64,000 nt of DNA from Avrilella dinanensis (GTDB taxonomy: Bacteria > Bacteroidota > Bacteroidia > Flavobacteriales > Flavobacteriaceae), in contig NZ_NIPO01000001.1 of assembly GCF_002807015.1 (NCBI RefSeq), forward strand, positions 2,115,657-2,179,656, written 5' to 3'. Both the position numbers and the translations under genes were made by a program. The notes beneath the pieces were generated by a model. That model did no database searches. It was not told the origin of the DNA and saw only the letters and a program-made list of their open reading frames with translations. Shown piece after piece: positions 43,225-52,921 of the stretch; positions within the stretch are counted from its first letter, which is position 1, and each line of letters starts with the position of its first letter.

Positions 43225-45231
43225 ATGAGAGAGGGGATAACGAAATATCCGATGATTCCCATTGTCTTATCTTTAGCCGGTGGGATTTTTTTGTCAAGAT
43301 ACTTTCGGGTTTTTGACTTGTTTGGGTATGGTGTCATTTTAGCTATATGTTTGGTAATATTGTTGTTACTGCACCGAAGACTGAAGTCAAATGCTTTCCA
43401 GACAAATTGGTCAAATCTTTTTTACCTATTCACACTTTTGCTTTTCTTTTGTGTCGGCGGTTTGGTGTATGGCATATACCAAAAGAATCCGACAGATTTA
43501 CCTACCGGGAAGGTAGTGGCGACTTTATCGGTTACAGAAAAATTAAAATCAAACCAATACTATAACCGATATTATGCTCAGGGACAAACCAATAAAAATG
43601 AGCGGTTTAAATTGTTGCTTTATCAGTCAATCGAACTCGATGCTTATGACGTAGGGGAGGAACTGACCGGATTTTTTGAATTGCGACCGATTGACGCACC
43701 ACGAAATCCGTATGGATTTGATTACCGGAATTATTTGTCTAATTTGAATGTACATTATCAAACCCGGATTTTCACAGAAGAAAATATTATTTCAAAATCC
43801 TATCACAAGAATTTTTATTATCAAATCAATCAACTCAGGAAAAAACTGATTCAAAGCTTTGATATTCATGATTTTAATAATGAAACGCATAGTGTTGTTG
43901 TAGCTTTGCTTTTTGGAGATACTTCGGAACTGTCAGATGAAGTGCTGTTGAATTACCGAAACTCCGGCGTGATGCACGTTCTCGCGGTTTCCGGATTACA
44001 TGTCGGGATTCTTTATTTTTTATTAAGTACCATTTTTGGATTCGTTAGTAGAAACAAATTTGTCCGATACATTCTGATAGCTGTTTTTCTCATCATTTTT
44101 GCCTGTCTGTCCGGGTTGAGTGGCTCGGTGGTCAGGGCAGTAGTGATGTTTTTACTATTCGGTGCCGGAAGATTAATCTACCGAAATTCCTCGACTACCA
44201 ATATACTCGCCGTATCCGCATTTTTGATGTTGATAGCATATCCGGCTTATCTGTTTGATGTCGGATTTCAGTTGAGTTTTTTGGCAGTATTTTCGATTGT
44301 TTATCTTTATCCGTTGATGTCGCCATATATTTATCAGAAAAATAAAATCATCGCTTTTGTCCAATCTATGCTATGCGTTTCTTTAGCGGCTCAAATTGGT
44401 GTTTTACCCCTGTCGGTATATTATTTCGGGCAAATTCCGCTGTTGTTTTTGGTTGGAAATTTATTCGCTATTCCATTGAGTTCCGCCGCATTGATATTAT
44501 CAGTTGGTTTGATTCCTTTAAACTATGTTTGGAAAGATTTATCTGTGGTCATCGGATTTTTTGTAGATGGATTGCTAAAAATAAACAATTTTATTTTGAA
44601 TAAAATTTCAGCCTTTGATGAAGTGGTTATTTCCGGCGTTCCGCTTTCGGGCTGGCAGTGTTTGCTTTTGTCATTTGCGGTGTTTTTTATTGCTTATTGG
44701 TTTAAAAACAAAAAGTTTTGGATAATGATTTCGGTTTTGTGTATGATGATTCTATTCCAATTATCGTTTTATTTTACACATTTTTCTACTCAAAATATCA
44801 AAGAAAAAATTCTGTTTTATGACACACAACAAGTGATTTTTTCATCATTGGATAGTAAAGTTTTACATCTATACTCCAATAAAGCTGTCGAAGAAAAAAA
44901 CTATTTGACTGATTACCGGAATGAACTTAATATTCGAGAAGAATCGGTATCTTTTGAAGAATTCAACCGTGTTTTTATTGCTGATTATCGTTTGCTTGTG
45001 GTTGACAGCACGGCTGTTTATCCGAAAAACCAATCTTTTGATTATCTGTTGTTGTATGATAATCCTAATATAAACCTGGAAAGATGTTTGTCTGAAATTA
45101 AGCCCAAAAAAGTGATTATTCATGCAAAAAATGCACGTTGGAAAACAAAAATGTGGAGAGAAACCTGTATCAAAAAAAATATCCCTTTCCACGACATGCG
45201 GGAAAAGGGATATGTATATTTACAAAAATAA
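43225..45231 (+). CDS. comEC: ComEC/Rec2-family DNA-uptake channel, short form
   Basis: 668 residues. N-terminal spans and DUF4131 soluble region (about 80-205). The Competence domain (about 225-500) carries the signature VMHVLAVSGLHVGILY, SGLSGSVVRAVVMFLLF and several membrane helices. The C-terminal metallo-beta-lactamase-like domain of long ComEC proteins is absent: the last 150 residues show no HxHxDH motif. This short form is common in Bacteroidota. It transports single-stranded DNA across the inner membrane in competence. The 3' end contains the terminator of the convergent gene. Confidence 0.88.
   Translation: MREGITKYPMIPIVLSLAGGIFLSRYFRVFDLFGYGVILAICLVILLLLHRRLKSNAFQTNWSNLFYLFTLLLFFCVGGLVYGIYQKNPTDLPTGKVVATLSVTEKLKSNQYYNRYYAQGQTNKNERFKLLLYQSIELDAYDVGEELTGFFELRPIDAPRNPYGFDYRNYLSNLNVHYQTRIFTEENIISKSYHKNFYYQINQLRKKLIQSFDIHDFNNETHSVVVALLFGDTSELSDEVLLNYRNSGVMHVLAVSGLHVGILYFLLSTIFGFVSRNKFVRYILIAVFLIIFACLSGLSGSVVRAVVMFLLFGAGRLIYRNSSTTNILAVSAFLMLIAYPAYLFDVGFQLSFLAVFSIVYLYPLMSPYIYQKNKIIAFVQSMLCVSLAAQIGVLPLSVYYFGQIPLLFLVGNLFAIPLSSAALILSVGLIPLNYVWKDLSVVIGFFVDGLLKINNFILNKISAFDEVVISGVPLSGWQCLLLSFAVFFIAYWFKNKKFWIMISVLCMMILFQLSFYFTHFSTQNIKEKILFYDTQQVIFSSLDSKVLHLYSNKAVEEKNYLTDYRNELNIREESVSFEEFNRVFIADYRLLVVDSTAVYPKNQSFDYLLLYDNPNINLERCLSEIKPKKVIIHAKNARWKTKMWRETCIKKNIPFHDMREKGYVYLQK
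45172..45213 (-). terminator. terminator of the thioredoxin gene, inside the 3' end of comEC
   Basis: Read leftwards, ATATCCCTTT (45213-45204) pairs with AAAGGGATAT (45188-45179), followed by seven T (45178-45172). It lies within comEC codons. Confidence 0.7.
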
Positions 45232-45235
45232 CGTT

Positions 45236-45688
45236 TTATAATTCAGCTAAAAGTTGCTGTGCATTTCGGTAACCCACGATATTTTTGGTTGCTTTTCCGG
45301 AAGCGTCAAGTACTTTCATGGTAGGATAGGCACTCACACCGATAACTCTGGCAAATTCGTGCAACCCGTTTCGGGAATTTTTACGAGCATCTACATATTT
45401 AGGATTCGTGTAAGTTTTACCATTAAATACGATAGTTTCGTTTCCTTCCGCATTAAATTTTACCGGATTGTACTTTTCGTTCAGCACTTTGGCAACTTCT
45501 GCGTCGCTGAAGGTGTTTTTGTCCAACATTTTACATGGTCCGCACCAAACGGTGTAGGCATCAATAAAAATCGGCTTGTTGTTTTTCTTTTGGGCTTCCA
45601 CAGCTTCCTGCATGGTCATCCATTTTACTTGAGCATTAACGCTAAAACTCAAGGTTGTCAGTAATAGTAATAAAACAATTTTTTTCAT
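45236..45688 (-). CDS. exported thioredoxin-like protein
   Basis: 150 residues. Signal peptide cut after VNA (residue 19). Thioredoxin fold with active site WCGPCK (Cys49, Cys52) and cis-Pro in SAYPTM. The N-terminal insertion EAVEAQKKNNKPIFIDAYTVW is typical of periplasmic DUF255/thioredoxin_7-type proteins. Probably a periplasmic disulfide reductase. Partner unknown. It lies 48 bases downstream of a POT transporter on the same strand. Confidence 0.87.
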   Translation of the reverse strand: MKKIVLLLLLTTLSFSVNAQVKWMTMQEAVEAQKKNNKPIFIDAYTVWCGPCKMLDKNTFSDAEVAKVLNEKYNPVKFNAEGNETIVFNGKTYTNPKYVDARKNSRNGLHEFARVIGVSAYPTMKVLDASGKATKNIVGYRNAQQLLAEL

Positions 45689-45736
45689 TTCTGTAATATT
45701 TAAACTTATAGATTAAATCAAAAACTATGCCTTTTT

Positions 45737-47545
45737 TTATTTCACACCGTGCATTAACTTTTTCAATACAGGGTTTAGCAACATAATCAGAACGCCTGCC
45801 GCAGTAGGAACTATTGTAAAAATTAAGAAGAATGTAGATAGTGAATATTGTGCTGTAATATTGTCGATTTGCCCTCCTAATAAGGCAGCTAACTTGTTTC
45901 CGATAGCAATAGCGAGATACCACATCCCAAACATAAAGGCAATCATCCTTGCCGGTACTAATTTTGATACATAAGACAAGCCGACTGGTGACAGACACAA
46001 TTCTCCTAATGTATGGAATAAATAAGCCAGAATCAACCACATCATTGATACTTTAACACCTTCTTGAATTCCGTGAGAACCGTAAGCTAATAATCCGAAT
46101 CCTATTGCCATAATAATCAGTCCCATTCCGTATTTTACTGCTGCCGGCGGATTGAATTTAGAATCCCATACTTTTGAAACTGACGATGCAAAAACAATGA
46201 TGAAGAATGAGTTTAGAATAGAAAACCAGGTAGGGTCAATTTCTGATGCTTCTTTAGTAAATTCATTATAAAGCATCCATAAAGCAATGAACCATACAAA
46301 TAAAAAGGTAACGACAAGTACAATATTTGTTATTGCGGCTTTTTTCCAGGTTTGTTTTGCTAGCAAGAAAAGTACCCAGGAAATAAAAATTAATGGAATA
46401 ACGGTCAGCAATGTATTGATGGTGTTGAAAACAGTCAAGGAAGTCCCTTCTAACGAACGATCTACGCTATCACGAGCAAATAATACCAATGAAGAGGCAG
46501 CTTGTTCGAAACTCATCCAGAAGAAAATAGTAAAAAAAGCAAAAATGATTACTGCAATCATTCGGTCTCGGACTACTTTATCATAGCGAATAAGACGTGA
46601 TATAATCATTACTAAGAATGCTACTAACCCGATAATGATTAGTATGTACATTCCTCTTACGATATCTAAACCTATAAACGATAAGTCGAATGAAGGAAAT
46701 AAATCAATGTTTCCAATAACGTATAATGGTGCGTCAAACGCAAATAATAATCCAACAATAGTTGTGAAAGCAATTAAAATATAATCTAATGTGGTAAAAG
46801 GGTTTCTTTTATTGTCTTTAACTCTTTCTACATAATCTGTTTCAGATTCACCTTCTTTCTTCGTAAGAACGGTTGCTTCTGTATTGGTTATGTCTTTTTT
46901 AGGTACTTCTCCAATGTTTCCAAATAGTGGTTTTGCTAACCAGAATTGTAAAGTCCCTAATCCCATAAAAATGGCTGCCAGTCCAAAACCGTAATGCCAT
47001 CCAAGTTCTCTTGCCAAATAACCACAAAGCATCATTCCAAAGAAAGCACCTGCGTTAACCCCCATATAAAAAATGGTATAAGCACCATCTTTCTTTTCAG
47101 GGAACGATTTGTACATTTCAGACAAAATAGAAGTCATGTTGGGTTTAAAGAAACCTGTTCCGATAACCAGACATCCTAATCCTAAGTACAACGCGATTTC
47201 TGAATCAAAAAACATAATTACGTGTCCCATGGTCATTACGATCGACCCGATTACCACAGCCCAACGATAGCCTATGTATCGATCGGCAATAATACCTCCA
47301 AAAATAGGGGTAATGTAGAGTAACATTGCATAAGTGGAGTATAACGCTCCTGCGTTTTCTGCACTCCAGCCCATTCCGGGATTATTTCCTGTTAAAGCAG
47401 CTGTTAAAAATAATACAAGTAATACACGCATTCCGTAGAAGGAGAAGCGTTCCCACATTTCAGTAAAAAAAAGAACGAACAATCCTGAAGGATGTCCTAA
47501 AACTTTGGATTTAAAAAAGTCCGGATTAGCAGTTTCTGTTGCCAT
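45737..47545 (-). CDS. POT/PTR-family proton-coupled peptide transporter
   Basis: 602 residues, about fourteen membrane helices. Signature EMWERFSFYGMRVLLVLFL (ExxERFxYYG motif) in helix 1 and FYMGVNAGAFFGMMLCGYLA in the PTR2 signature region. It imports di- and tripeptides. A cytoplasmic linker (about 212-245, KKEGESETDYVERVKDNKR) separates the halves. It is downstream of a second POT gene on the same strand, with a 66-base gap. Confidence 0.9.
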   Translation of the reverse strand: MATETANPDFFKSKVLGHPSGLFVLFFTEMWERFSFYGMRVLLVLFLTAALTGNNPGMGWSAENAGALYSTYAMLLYITPIFGGIIADRYIGYRWAVVIGSIVMTMGHVIMFFDSEIALYLGLGCLVIGTGFFKPNMTSILSEMYKSFPEKKDGAYTIFYMGVNAGAFFGMMLCGYLARELGWHYGFGLAAIFMGLGTLQFWLAKPLFGNIGEVPKKDITNTEATVLTKKEGESETDYVERVKDNKRNPFTTLDYILIAFTTIVGLLFAFDAPLYVIGNIDLFPSFDLSFIGLDIVRGMYILIIIGLVAFLVMIISRLIRYDKVVRDRMIAVIIFAFFTIFFWMSFEQAASSLVLFARDSVDRSLEGTSLTVFNTINTLLTVIPLIFISWVLFLLAKQTWKKAAITNIVLVVTFLFVWFIALWMLYNEFTKEASEIDPTWFSILNSFFIIVFASSVSKVWDSKFNPPAAVKYGMGLIIMAIGFGLLAYGSHGIQEGVKVSMMWLILAYLFHTLGELCLSPVGLSYVSKLVPARMIAFMFGMWYLAIAIGNKLAALLGGQIDNITAQYSLSTFFLIFTIVPTAAGVLIMLLNPVLKKLMHGVK

Positions 47546-47611
47546 TTATATACTATTTATTGTTTTTTCAAGCTCGAAAGATAGCTAAATTATTTAATTT
47601 ACTGAATATTT

Positions 47612-49258
47612 TTACTGAGAATTGATTGTTTTCTTCTCTAAAGGTTTGATAATAAACCGGTCATAGATTGTTAATGAAATAATGGAAAACAGTCCGATAC
47701 CAACGATGACAAACCATATTTTGTTGGGGTGATAATTTTCCCAAAGCATATTGGTCATTTCCCAATGCGACATATTTAGTTTTTGCTCAGCCAAAGCAAA
47801 ATATTCATTTTTAGAAAAAGGTAAATGTATCTGGCTCACATCAATACTTTTGGAGGCTGCAAAATCTCTGAAAGATTGTGCGACTGTGTTCCAGTCCACA
47901 GATTCGGCTTTAAGATTGAATTGTTTTTCGAAATTTGAAATAGACATATTCAACGCTTTGGAACCTTGTTCTATAAACTCTTCATTCGTTACCACTTCAG
48001 GCATTTCGATATTTCTTCCTGCCATTTCTCTTTTCAACAAGGATAATTTATCTGACCACGATTGGTACAAACCGCCCGAAATAAAGCTGGTAACAAAGTA
48101 ACTTGCCGCTACCGGCAAAAAGTATGTTCCCTGATACAAGCCTTCTTTTCCTTTTGGCGTAATCAATGCGATGAAAGAAGATACCGTAGGGCTCGACATC
48201 ATTTCTCCAATAGCAAAAATCATCGTTCCGATAATGGTAAACCATACGTTTCCTGAATAAAAAGTCAGACCGATACCAATGGTTGCGATTACTGCTCCAC
48301 GAATTACCGCATTGATATGACGCATTTTGGTTACAAAATAGGAAACGAATGCCTGACACAAAACAATCATTAATGCATCAATTTGAGTAAACATTTCCGG
48401 CTTTATCAATCCGTCTAAGGATAACCATCTTCCTAAAAATGGTATATTTTCATTTAACCAATTACTGATTGATGAAGAATTTATCCAGTCTTCGATAAAG
48501 TTAGGCAACGTGTTGAATAGTTGATTAAACATCGTCCAAAAACCAATCATTAGCAATAATAAAATACCCAAGCGAACATCTTTTAACGCCTCAAAGATTC
48601 CCATAACAGAATCTCTAATAGCTTTACCGATAGAATCTTTAGGTTTTTCTACTTTTGGTTCTTTATAGAATAAAAGTAAAACAATTAAGTTGATACCAAT
48701 TACGATCGTTGCCTGAACAAAAATGATTTTCCAGCCTAAATTGTTTCTTAATACAGAAGATAAAAACGGTCCGATAAAACCACCGATGTTTACCATTATA
48801 TAAAAAATTCCAAATCCGAGTGTGCCGGTTGTTTCATCAGTGTTCCGTGCCACAATCGCCGAAGCTACAGGTTTGAAAAATGCTGCACCCACAGCAACCA
48901 AAAGGAAAACCATATAAACACTCCAATAGGTATTGACTTCGCCTAAAAGATAATACCCCGAAATCATAATGATATAGGAAATAGTTAGCGATAATTTATA
49001 GCCGATACGGTCAGCGATTACTCCAAAAACTAAAGGTAAAAAATACAGGATTCCCACAATGTTACCCATAATATTTCCTTTCTGTATATGGTCAAATCCC
49101 AAACCTCCGGTGTCGGTAGAACCTACAAGATAAAGTCCTAAAAGGGTATAAATTCCATACCATGCCCAACGTTCCATGAGTTCCATAAAGCTGGCAAGCC
49201 AGAAGTTTTTGTTGAAAGAACCCAGTGTCTTACCAAATGATTTCTTATTTTCTGTCAT
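47612..49258 (-). CDS. POT-family transporter with a large insert before the last helix
   Basis: 548 residues. POT signature ELMERWAWYGIYTLLGLYL and FGIFYIMVNIGGFIGPFLS. Between the penultimate and last helices there is a hydrophilic insert of about 110 residues (roughly 405-515; SDKLSLLKREMAGRN, FEKQFNLKAESVDWN, HLPFSKNEYFALAEQKLN). It is unlike the neighbouring POT, which has a short loop there. Probable peptide importer. The insert should lie on the periplasmic side and could act as a substrate-capture or partner domain. Confidence 0.87.
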   Translation of the reverse strand: MTENKKSFGKTLGSFNKNFWLASFMELMERWAWYGIYTLLGLYLVGSTDTGGLGFDHIQKGNIMGNIVGILYFLPLVFGVIADRIGYKLSLTISYIIMISGYYLLGEVNTYWSVYMVFLLVAVGAAFFKPVASAIVARNTDETTGTLGFGIFYIMVNIGGFIGPFLSSVLRNNLGWKIIFVQATIVIGINLIVLLLFYKEPKVEKPKDSIGKAIRDSVMGIFEALKDVRLGILLLLMIGFWTMFNQLFNTLPNFIEDWINSSSISNWLNENIPFLGRWLSLDGLIKPEMFTQIDALMIVLCQAFVSYFVTKMRHINAVIRGAVIATIGIGLTFYSGNVWFTIIGTMIFAIGEMMSSPTVSSFIALITPKGKEGLYQGTYFLPVAASYFVTSFISGGLYQSWSDKLSLLKREMAGRNIEMPEVVTNEEFIEQGSKALNMSISNFEKQFNLKAESVDWNTVAQSFRDFAASKSIDVSQIHLPFSKNEYFALAEQKLNMSHWEMTNMLWENYHPNKIWFVIVGIGLFSIISLTIYDRFIIKPLEKKTINSQ

Positions 49259-49367
49259 TTTATAAAAAGTTAAAAACGTCTAAAGGTAAGAAAACTTCGC
49301 TTATGGATAAAAAATATTTTTTAATCACGTTTTCTTTTCCGCAATAATGCAATTCAGAAAATAGCCT

Positions 49368-49375
49368 TAACTTTG
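49368..49375 (+). promoter_or_regulatory. -7 promoter box TAACTTTG
   Basis: Exact TAnnTTTG match 24 bases before the aminotransferase ATG at 49399. Confidence 0.55.
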
Positions 49376-49398
49376 ATTGCTGAAAACCGGAAATAAAC

Positions 49399-50601
49399 AT
49401 GATACAGGAATTTTATAAATATCAGGCACAAACCACACAGCACCCGCTGGCATTGGAAGTTTCCCATGCCGAAGGCAGTTATGTTTACACCACCGATGGC
49501 AAAGCCCATCTGGATTTCGTTGCCGGTGTGTCGGCATGTACGCTCGGTCATCGGCACCCGGCAGTTACAGAGGCGGTCAAAAAACAAATCGATTGTTATG
49601 CCCATGTAATGGTTTACGGGGAATATGCCCAAAAACCGGCGGTGGATTTTTGCCGTTTGCTGGCAGAAAATCTACCTGAATCGCTTAACCAGACTTATTT
49701 GGTAAACTCCGGAACGGAAGCAATAGAAGGAGCGTTGAAGCTGGTAAAAAGAGCTACCAGACGCAGCCAGATTGTAGCGGCAAACAGGGCTTATCACGGA
49801 AATACGCAGGGTTCGATGAGTCTTTTAGGTAATGAAGAACGCAAAACGGCATTCAGACCATTACTACCTGATGTTGATTTTATTACTTTTAATAATGAAG
49901 ATGATATTCAGCGAATAACTAATCGCACCGCAGCAGTTGTGCTGGAGACCATACAAGGAAGTGCCGGCTTTGTGGTGCCGGAAAACGGCTATCTGAAAAA
50001 GATTAAGCGACGGTGTGAAGAGGTTGGTGCTTTATTGATTCTTGACGAAATACAACCGGGATTCGGACGTACCGGGAAACTTTTCGGTTTTGAGCATTAT
50101 GATGTTGTTCCGGATATATTAGTGATAGGGAAAGGCATGGCAAGCGGTTATCCGGTTGGGGCTTTTGTTGCCGATATGGAACTCATGAAGCTATTGTCGC
50201 ACGACCCGAAATGCGGGCATATTACCACTTTTGGCGGGCACCCGGTTATTGCTGCTGCAGCTTTAGCTACTTTAAAACAACTTACGGAAACTGATATTAT
50301 GACTCAAATCGCTGAAAAAGAGAAACTTTTCAGAACATTGCTGGTGCACCCGCTGATTACCGAAATTCATGGGAACGGACTGATGCTTGCTCCGATGACG
50401 ATTTCTGAAGAAGTAACTAACCGATTGATATTGAGTTGTAAAGAAAAAGGATTAATTCTCTTTTGGCTGATGTTTGAGCCTAGAGCAGTACGTATTACGC
50501 CACCGCTGACGATTTCCGAACAAGAAATAAAAGAAGGTTGTCGGATAATTTTGGACACTTTAGACGAAATTCAGGCAAAAATAAACCTTGATAATTGTTA
50601 A
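49399..50601 (+). CDS. class III PLP-dependent aminotransferase
   Basis: 400 residues. Fold-type I: NSGTEAIEGALKLVKRATRR, YHGNTQGSMSLLG, GSAGFVVPENGYL, LILDEIQPGFGRTGKLFGFEH, and the PLP Lys245 in IGKGMASGYPVGAF. It belongs to the acetylornithine/4-aminobutyrate/ornithine transaminase group. The substrate cannot be fixed from sequence and no arginine genes are nearby. It has its own promoter and is followed by the TPR gene after 84 bases. Confidence 0.9.
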   Translation: MIQEFYKYQAQTTQHPLALEVSHAEGSYVYTTDGKAHLDFVAGVSACTLGHRHPAVTEAVKKQIDCYAHVMVYGEYAQKPAVDFCRLLAENLPESLNQTYLVNSGTEAIEGALKLVKRATRRSQIVAANRAYHGNTQGSMSLLGNEERKTAFRPLLPDVDFITFNNEDDIQRITNRTAAVVLETIQGSAGFVVPENGYLKKIKRRCEEVGALLILDEIQPGFGRTGKLFGFEHYDVVPDILVIGKGMASGYPVGAFVADMELMKLLSHDPKCGHITTFGGHPVIAAAALATLKQLTETDIMTQIAEKEKLFRTLLVHPLITEIHGNGLMLAPMTISEEVTNRLILSCKEKGLILFWLMFEPRAVRITPPLTISEQEIKEGCRIILDTLDEIQAKINLDNC

Positions 50602-50685
50602 TGAAATTGTTCAAAACATTTGTCTGCCTTAAACGATAATTCAATATTTTGTTGTAATTTTATTGTAAATAAATGTAGGAGTTTT

Positions 50686-52107
50686 ATGATGTTTTCTGAT
50701 CAGGAAGAAGAAAATTTTAATATATCGCTGTCGAAGTTTGAGTCGATGTTGAAATCCAATAAGATTCTTTTCTTTGATTCGGAAGAGTTTGAGAATATTG
50801 TGTTGCATTATTTAGATGATGGCAAAATCAATTTGTCCAAAAAAGCACTAAAACTCGGACTCGAACAACACCCTGATTCTATCGGGCTGATGCTTGTTAA
50901 GGTAGAATTATTGGTTTTTGAAAATAAATTTGAACAAGGATTTGAGATTGTCCGCAGACTCAAAAAATTAGACCCGAATAACGAAGAAGTTTATATTCAG
51001 GAAGCCAATTTATATTCCAAAAAAGGTCTGCACACCCAAGCAATCAAGTCGTTGGATACCGCCTTGAAGCACACCGACAACGAAGCCGATGTGTATTCGC
51101 TGATAGCAATGGAATATCTGTATATGGACGAATTGAGTTCTGCAAAGCATTTCTTTGCTAAATGTCTCAAACTCGACCCCGAAGATCAATCATCTTTATA
51201 TAATGTTGTTCATTGCTACGATTTTTTGCAACAACCTCAGGAAGCAGTGAATTTCTTAGAAAAATTTATTGACGACAATCCGTATAACGAGTCGGCGTGG
51301 TATCATTTGGGCAGAAAATATGCAGAATTACATGATTACCAAAAGGCTATTCAGGCATTTGATTTTGCTTATGTGATTGACGATAATTTTATCGGAGCTT
51401 TGATTGAAATAGGCAGGGTTTACGAAGAAATTGAGCAGTATGATAAGGCAATTTTAGTGTACAACGAAGCATTGGAAATTGACAATGAATCTTCTTTTAT
51501 TTACTGGAAAATCGGCAGATGTAATGAACTTCAGGACAGGCATGGCGAAGCGGAAATAAACTATCTCACTTCGCTGAAACACGATATTTTATTTGATAAA
51601 TCATGGTTGTCCGTTATCGATTTGTATATAAAGATTGGCAATCTTGACAAAGCCAAAATGTACGTCGAAGAAGCTATGGAGCTCGATGACGATAATCCTT
51701 ACTATTGGAAGAAACTCAGAGATATTTCTATAGATAGAAACGACAAAATTGAAGCCTACAAAGCCTGTGAAAAATTAGCTAACTATGATAATGTTTTTAT
51801 GGGAGTAATTGATTGGCTTCTCAAAGCAGACGTTTTGGTTTGGGCAAAAGACGATTTGAACGCTGCGGCAGATTTATTGCTTTGGACAGAAGAAAAGTAC
51901 CAGAGCAATAGCGAAATTGATTATCGTTTGGCGGGTATTTATTTTGAGTTGGGCGAAAATGAAAAAGCAGTTTATCGTTTGCAAAATGCAATGATGGGTG
52001 ATTTTGATGAAGGAATTGATGCATTGCAAAGATTTTATCCAAATGTATGGAAAAGGGCTGATGTACAGCAATATATTACTAATTATGAAAAACGAATGAA
52101 TGACTGA
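50686..52107 (+). CDS. tetratricopeptide-repeat protein
   Basis: 473 residues from the ATG at 50686, preceded by AGGAG at 50677-50681. A second ATG follows directly, and the longer frame reaching 50620 lacks a site. Soluble, acidic. Ten or more TPRs run from about residue 25 to the end (for example AWYHLGRKYAELHDYQKAIQAF and IGALIEIGRVYEEIEQYDKAI as successive repeats). No signal peptide. Cytoplasmic scaffold of unknown partner. It overlaps aroE by 8 bases, a conserved pairing in flavobacteria. Confidence 0.85.
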   Translation: MMFSDQEEENFNISLSKFESMLKSNKILFFDSEEFENIVLHYLDDGKINLSKKALKLGLEQHPDSIGLMLVKVELLVFENKFEQGFEIVRRLKKLDPNNEEVYIQEANLYSKKGLHTQAIKSLDTALKHTDNEADVYSLIAMEYLYMDELSSAKHFFAKCLKLDPEDQSSLYNVVHCYDFLQQPQEAVNFLEKFIDDNPYNESAWYHLGRKYAELHDYQKAIQAFDFAYVIDDNFIGALIEIGRVYEEIEQYDKAILVYNEALEIDNESSFIYWKIGRCNELQDRHGEAEINYLTSLKHDILFDKSWLSVIDLYIKIGNLDKAKMYVEEAMELDDDNPYYWKKLRDISIDRNDKIEAYKACEKLANYDNVFMGVIDWLLKADVLVWAKDDLNAAADLLLWTEEKYQSNSEIDYRLAGIYFELGENEKAVYRLQNAMMGDFDEGIDALQRFYPNVWKRADVQQYITNYEKRMND

Positions 52108-52843
52108 CCACTGTCGGACTTTCGGATTAATCGGAAAAAATATTGATTATTCTTTTTCCCAAAATTATTTCAGCCGGAAATTTGCAGAAGAAAGTATTAA
52201 TGATGCTGTTTATGTCAACTTTGATATAGAAGAAATCAGCCAGGTTTTAGCGGTTTTTGCTCAGAAAAATTCAGGGTATAATGTTACGATTCCCTACAAA
52301 AAACAAATTATTCCATATTTGCATCAACTGTCGCCGGAAGCTGAAGCTATCGGAGCGGTTAATGTGGTGCAAGTTCTCGCTGGCAGTAAGTTGAAAGGAC
52401 ACAATACCGATTGGTCTGGCTTTTACCATTCTTTACAGCCGTTGTTAAAATCACATCATCAGAAAGCCTTGGTTCTCGGAACCGGTGGAGCTTCTGAAGC
52501 GGTATGTTACGCTTTGAAAAAGTTGAAAATCAATATAACCAAAGTGTCCAGATATCATTCAGCAAACACCTTGTCTTATGAAGATTTGGACGAAAAAATC
52601 ATGACAGAGCACACAATTATTATTAATTGTACGCCCTTAGGTACTTTTCCTGATATAGAGAATTATCCTGATATTCCTTATACTTATTTGAATGAGAACC
52701 ATTTGCTTTACGATTTGATTTACAATCCGGAAGAAACCCGTTTTTTGCAGCGAGGAAAAGAGCAGGGGGCGGTAATCAAAAACGGCTATGAAATGTTGGC
52801 AATTCAGGCAGAAGAATCCTGGAAGATTTGGAATGAAAAATAG
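52100..52843 (+). CDS. aroE: shikimate dehydrogenase
   Basis: 247 residues. Substrate domain with FGLIGKNIDYSFSQNYF, catalytic Lys67 (NVTIPYKK) and Asp104 (GHNTDWSGF). NADP-binding loop VLGTGGASEAV and NCTPLGTFPD, LIYNPEETRFL. It reduces 3-dehydroshikimate in aromatic amino acid synthesis. No other aro gene nearby. It starts within the TPR gene end, so translation is probably coupled. Confidence 0.93.
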   Translation: MTDHCRTFGLIGKNIDYSFSQNYFSRKFAEESINDAVYVNFDIEEISQVLAVFAQKNSGYNVTIPYKKQIIPYLHQLSPEAEAIGAVNVVQVLAGSKLKGHNTDWSGFYHSLQPLLKSHHQKALVLGTGGASEAVCYALKKLKINITKVSRYHSANTLSYEDLDEKIMTEHTIIINCTPLGTFPDIENYPDIPYTYLNENHLLYDLIYNPEETRFLQRGKEQGAVIKNGYEMLAIQAEESWKIWNEK

Positions 52844-52921
52844 TCCTGTTTTCAAAATCAAAATTATTATTCTTGCTACTTACCAAATTAGTTATTACTT
52901 TTACAGATAAACAATGAACCC

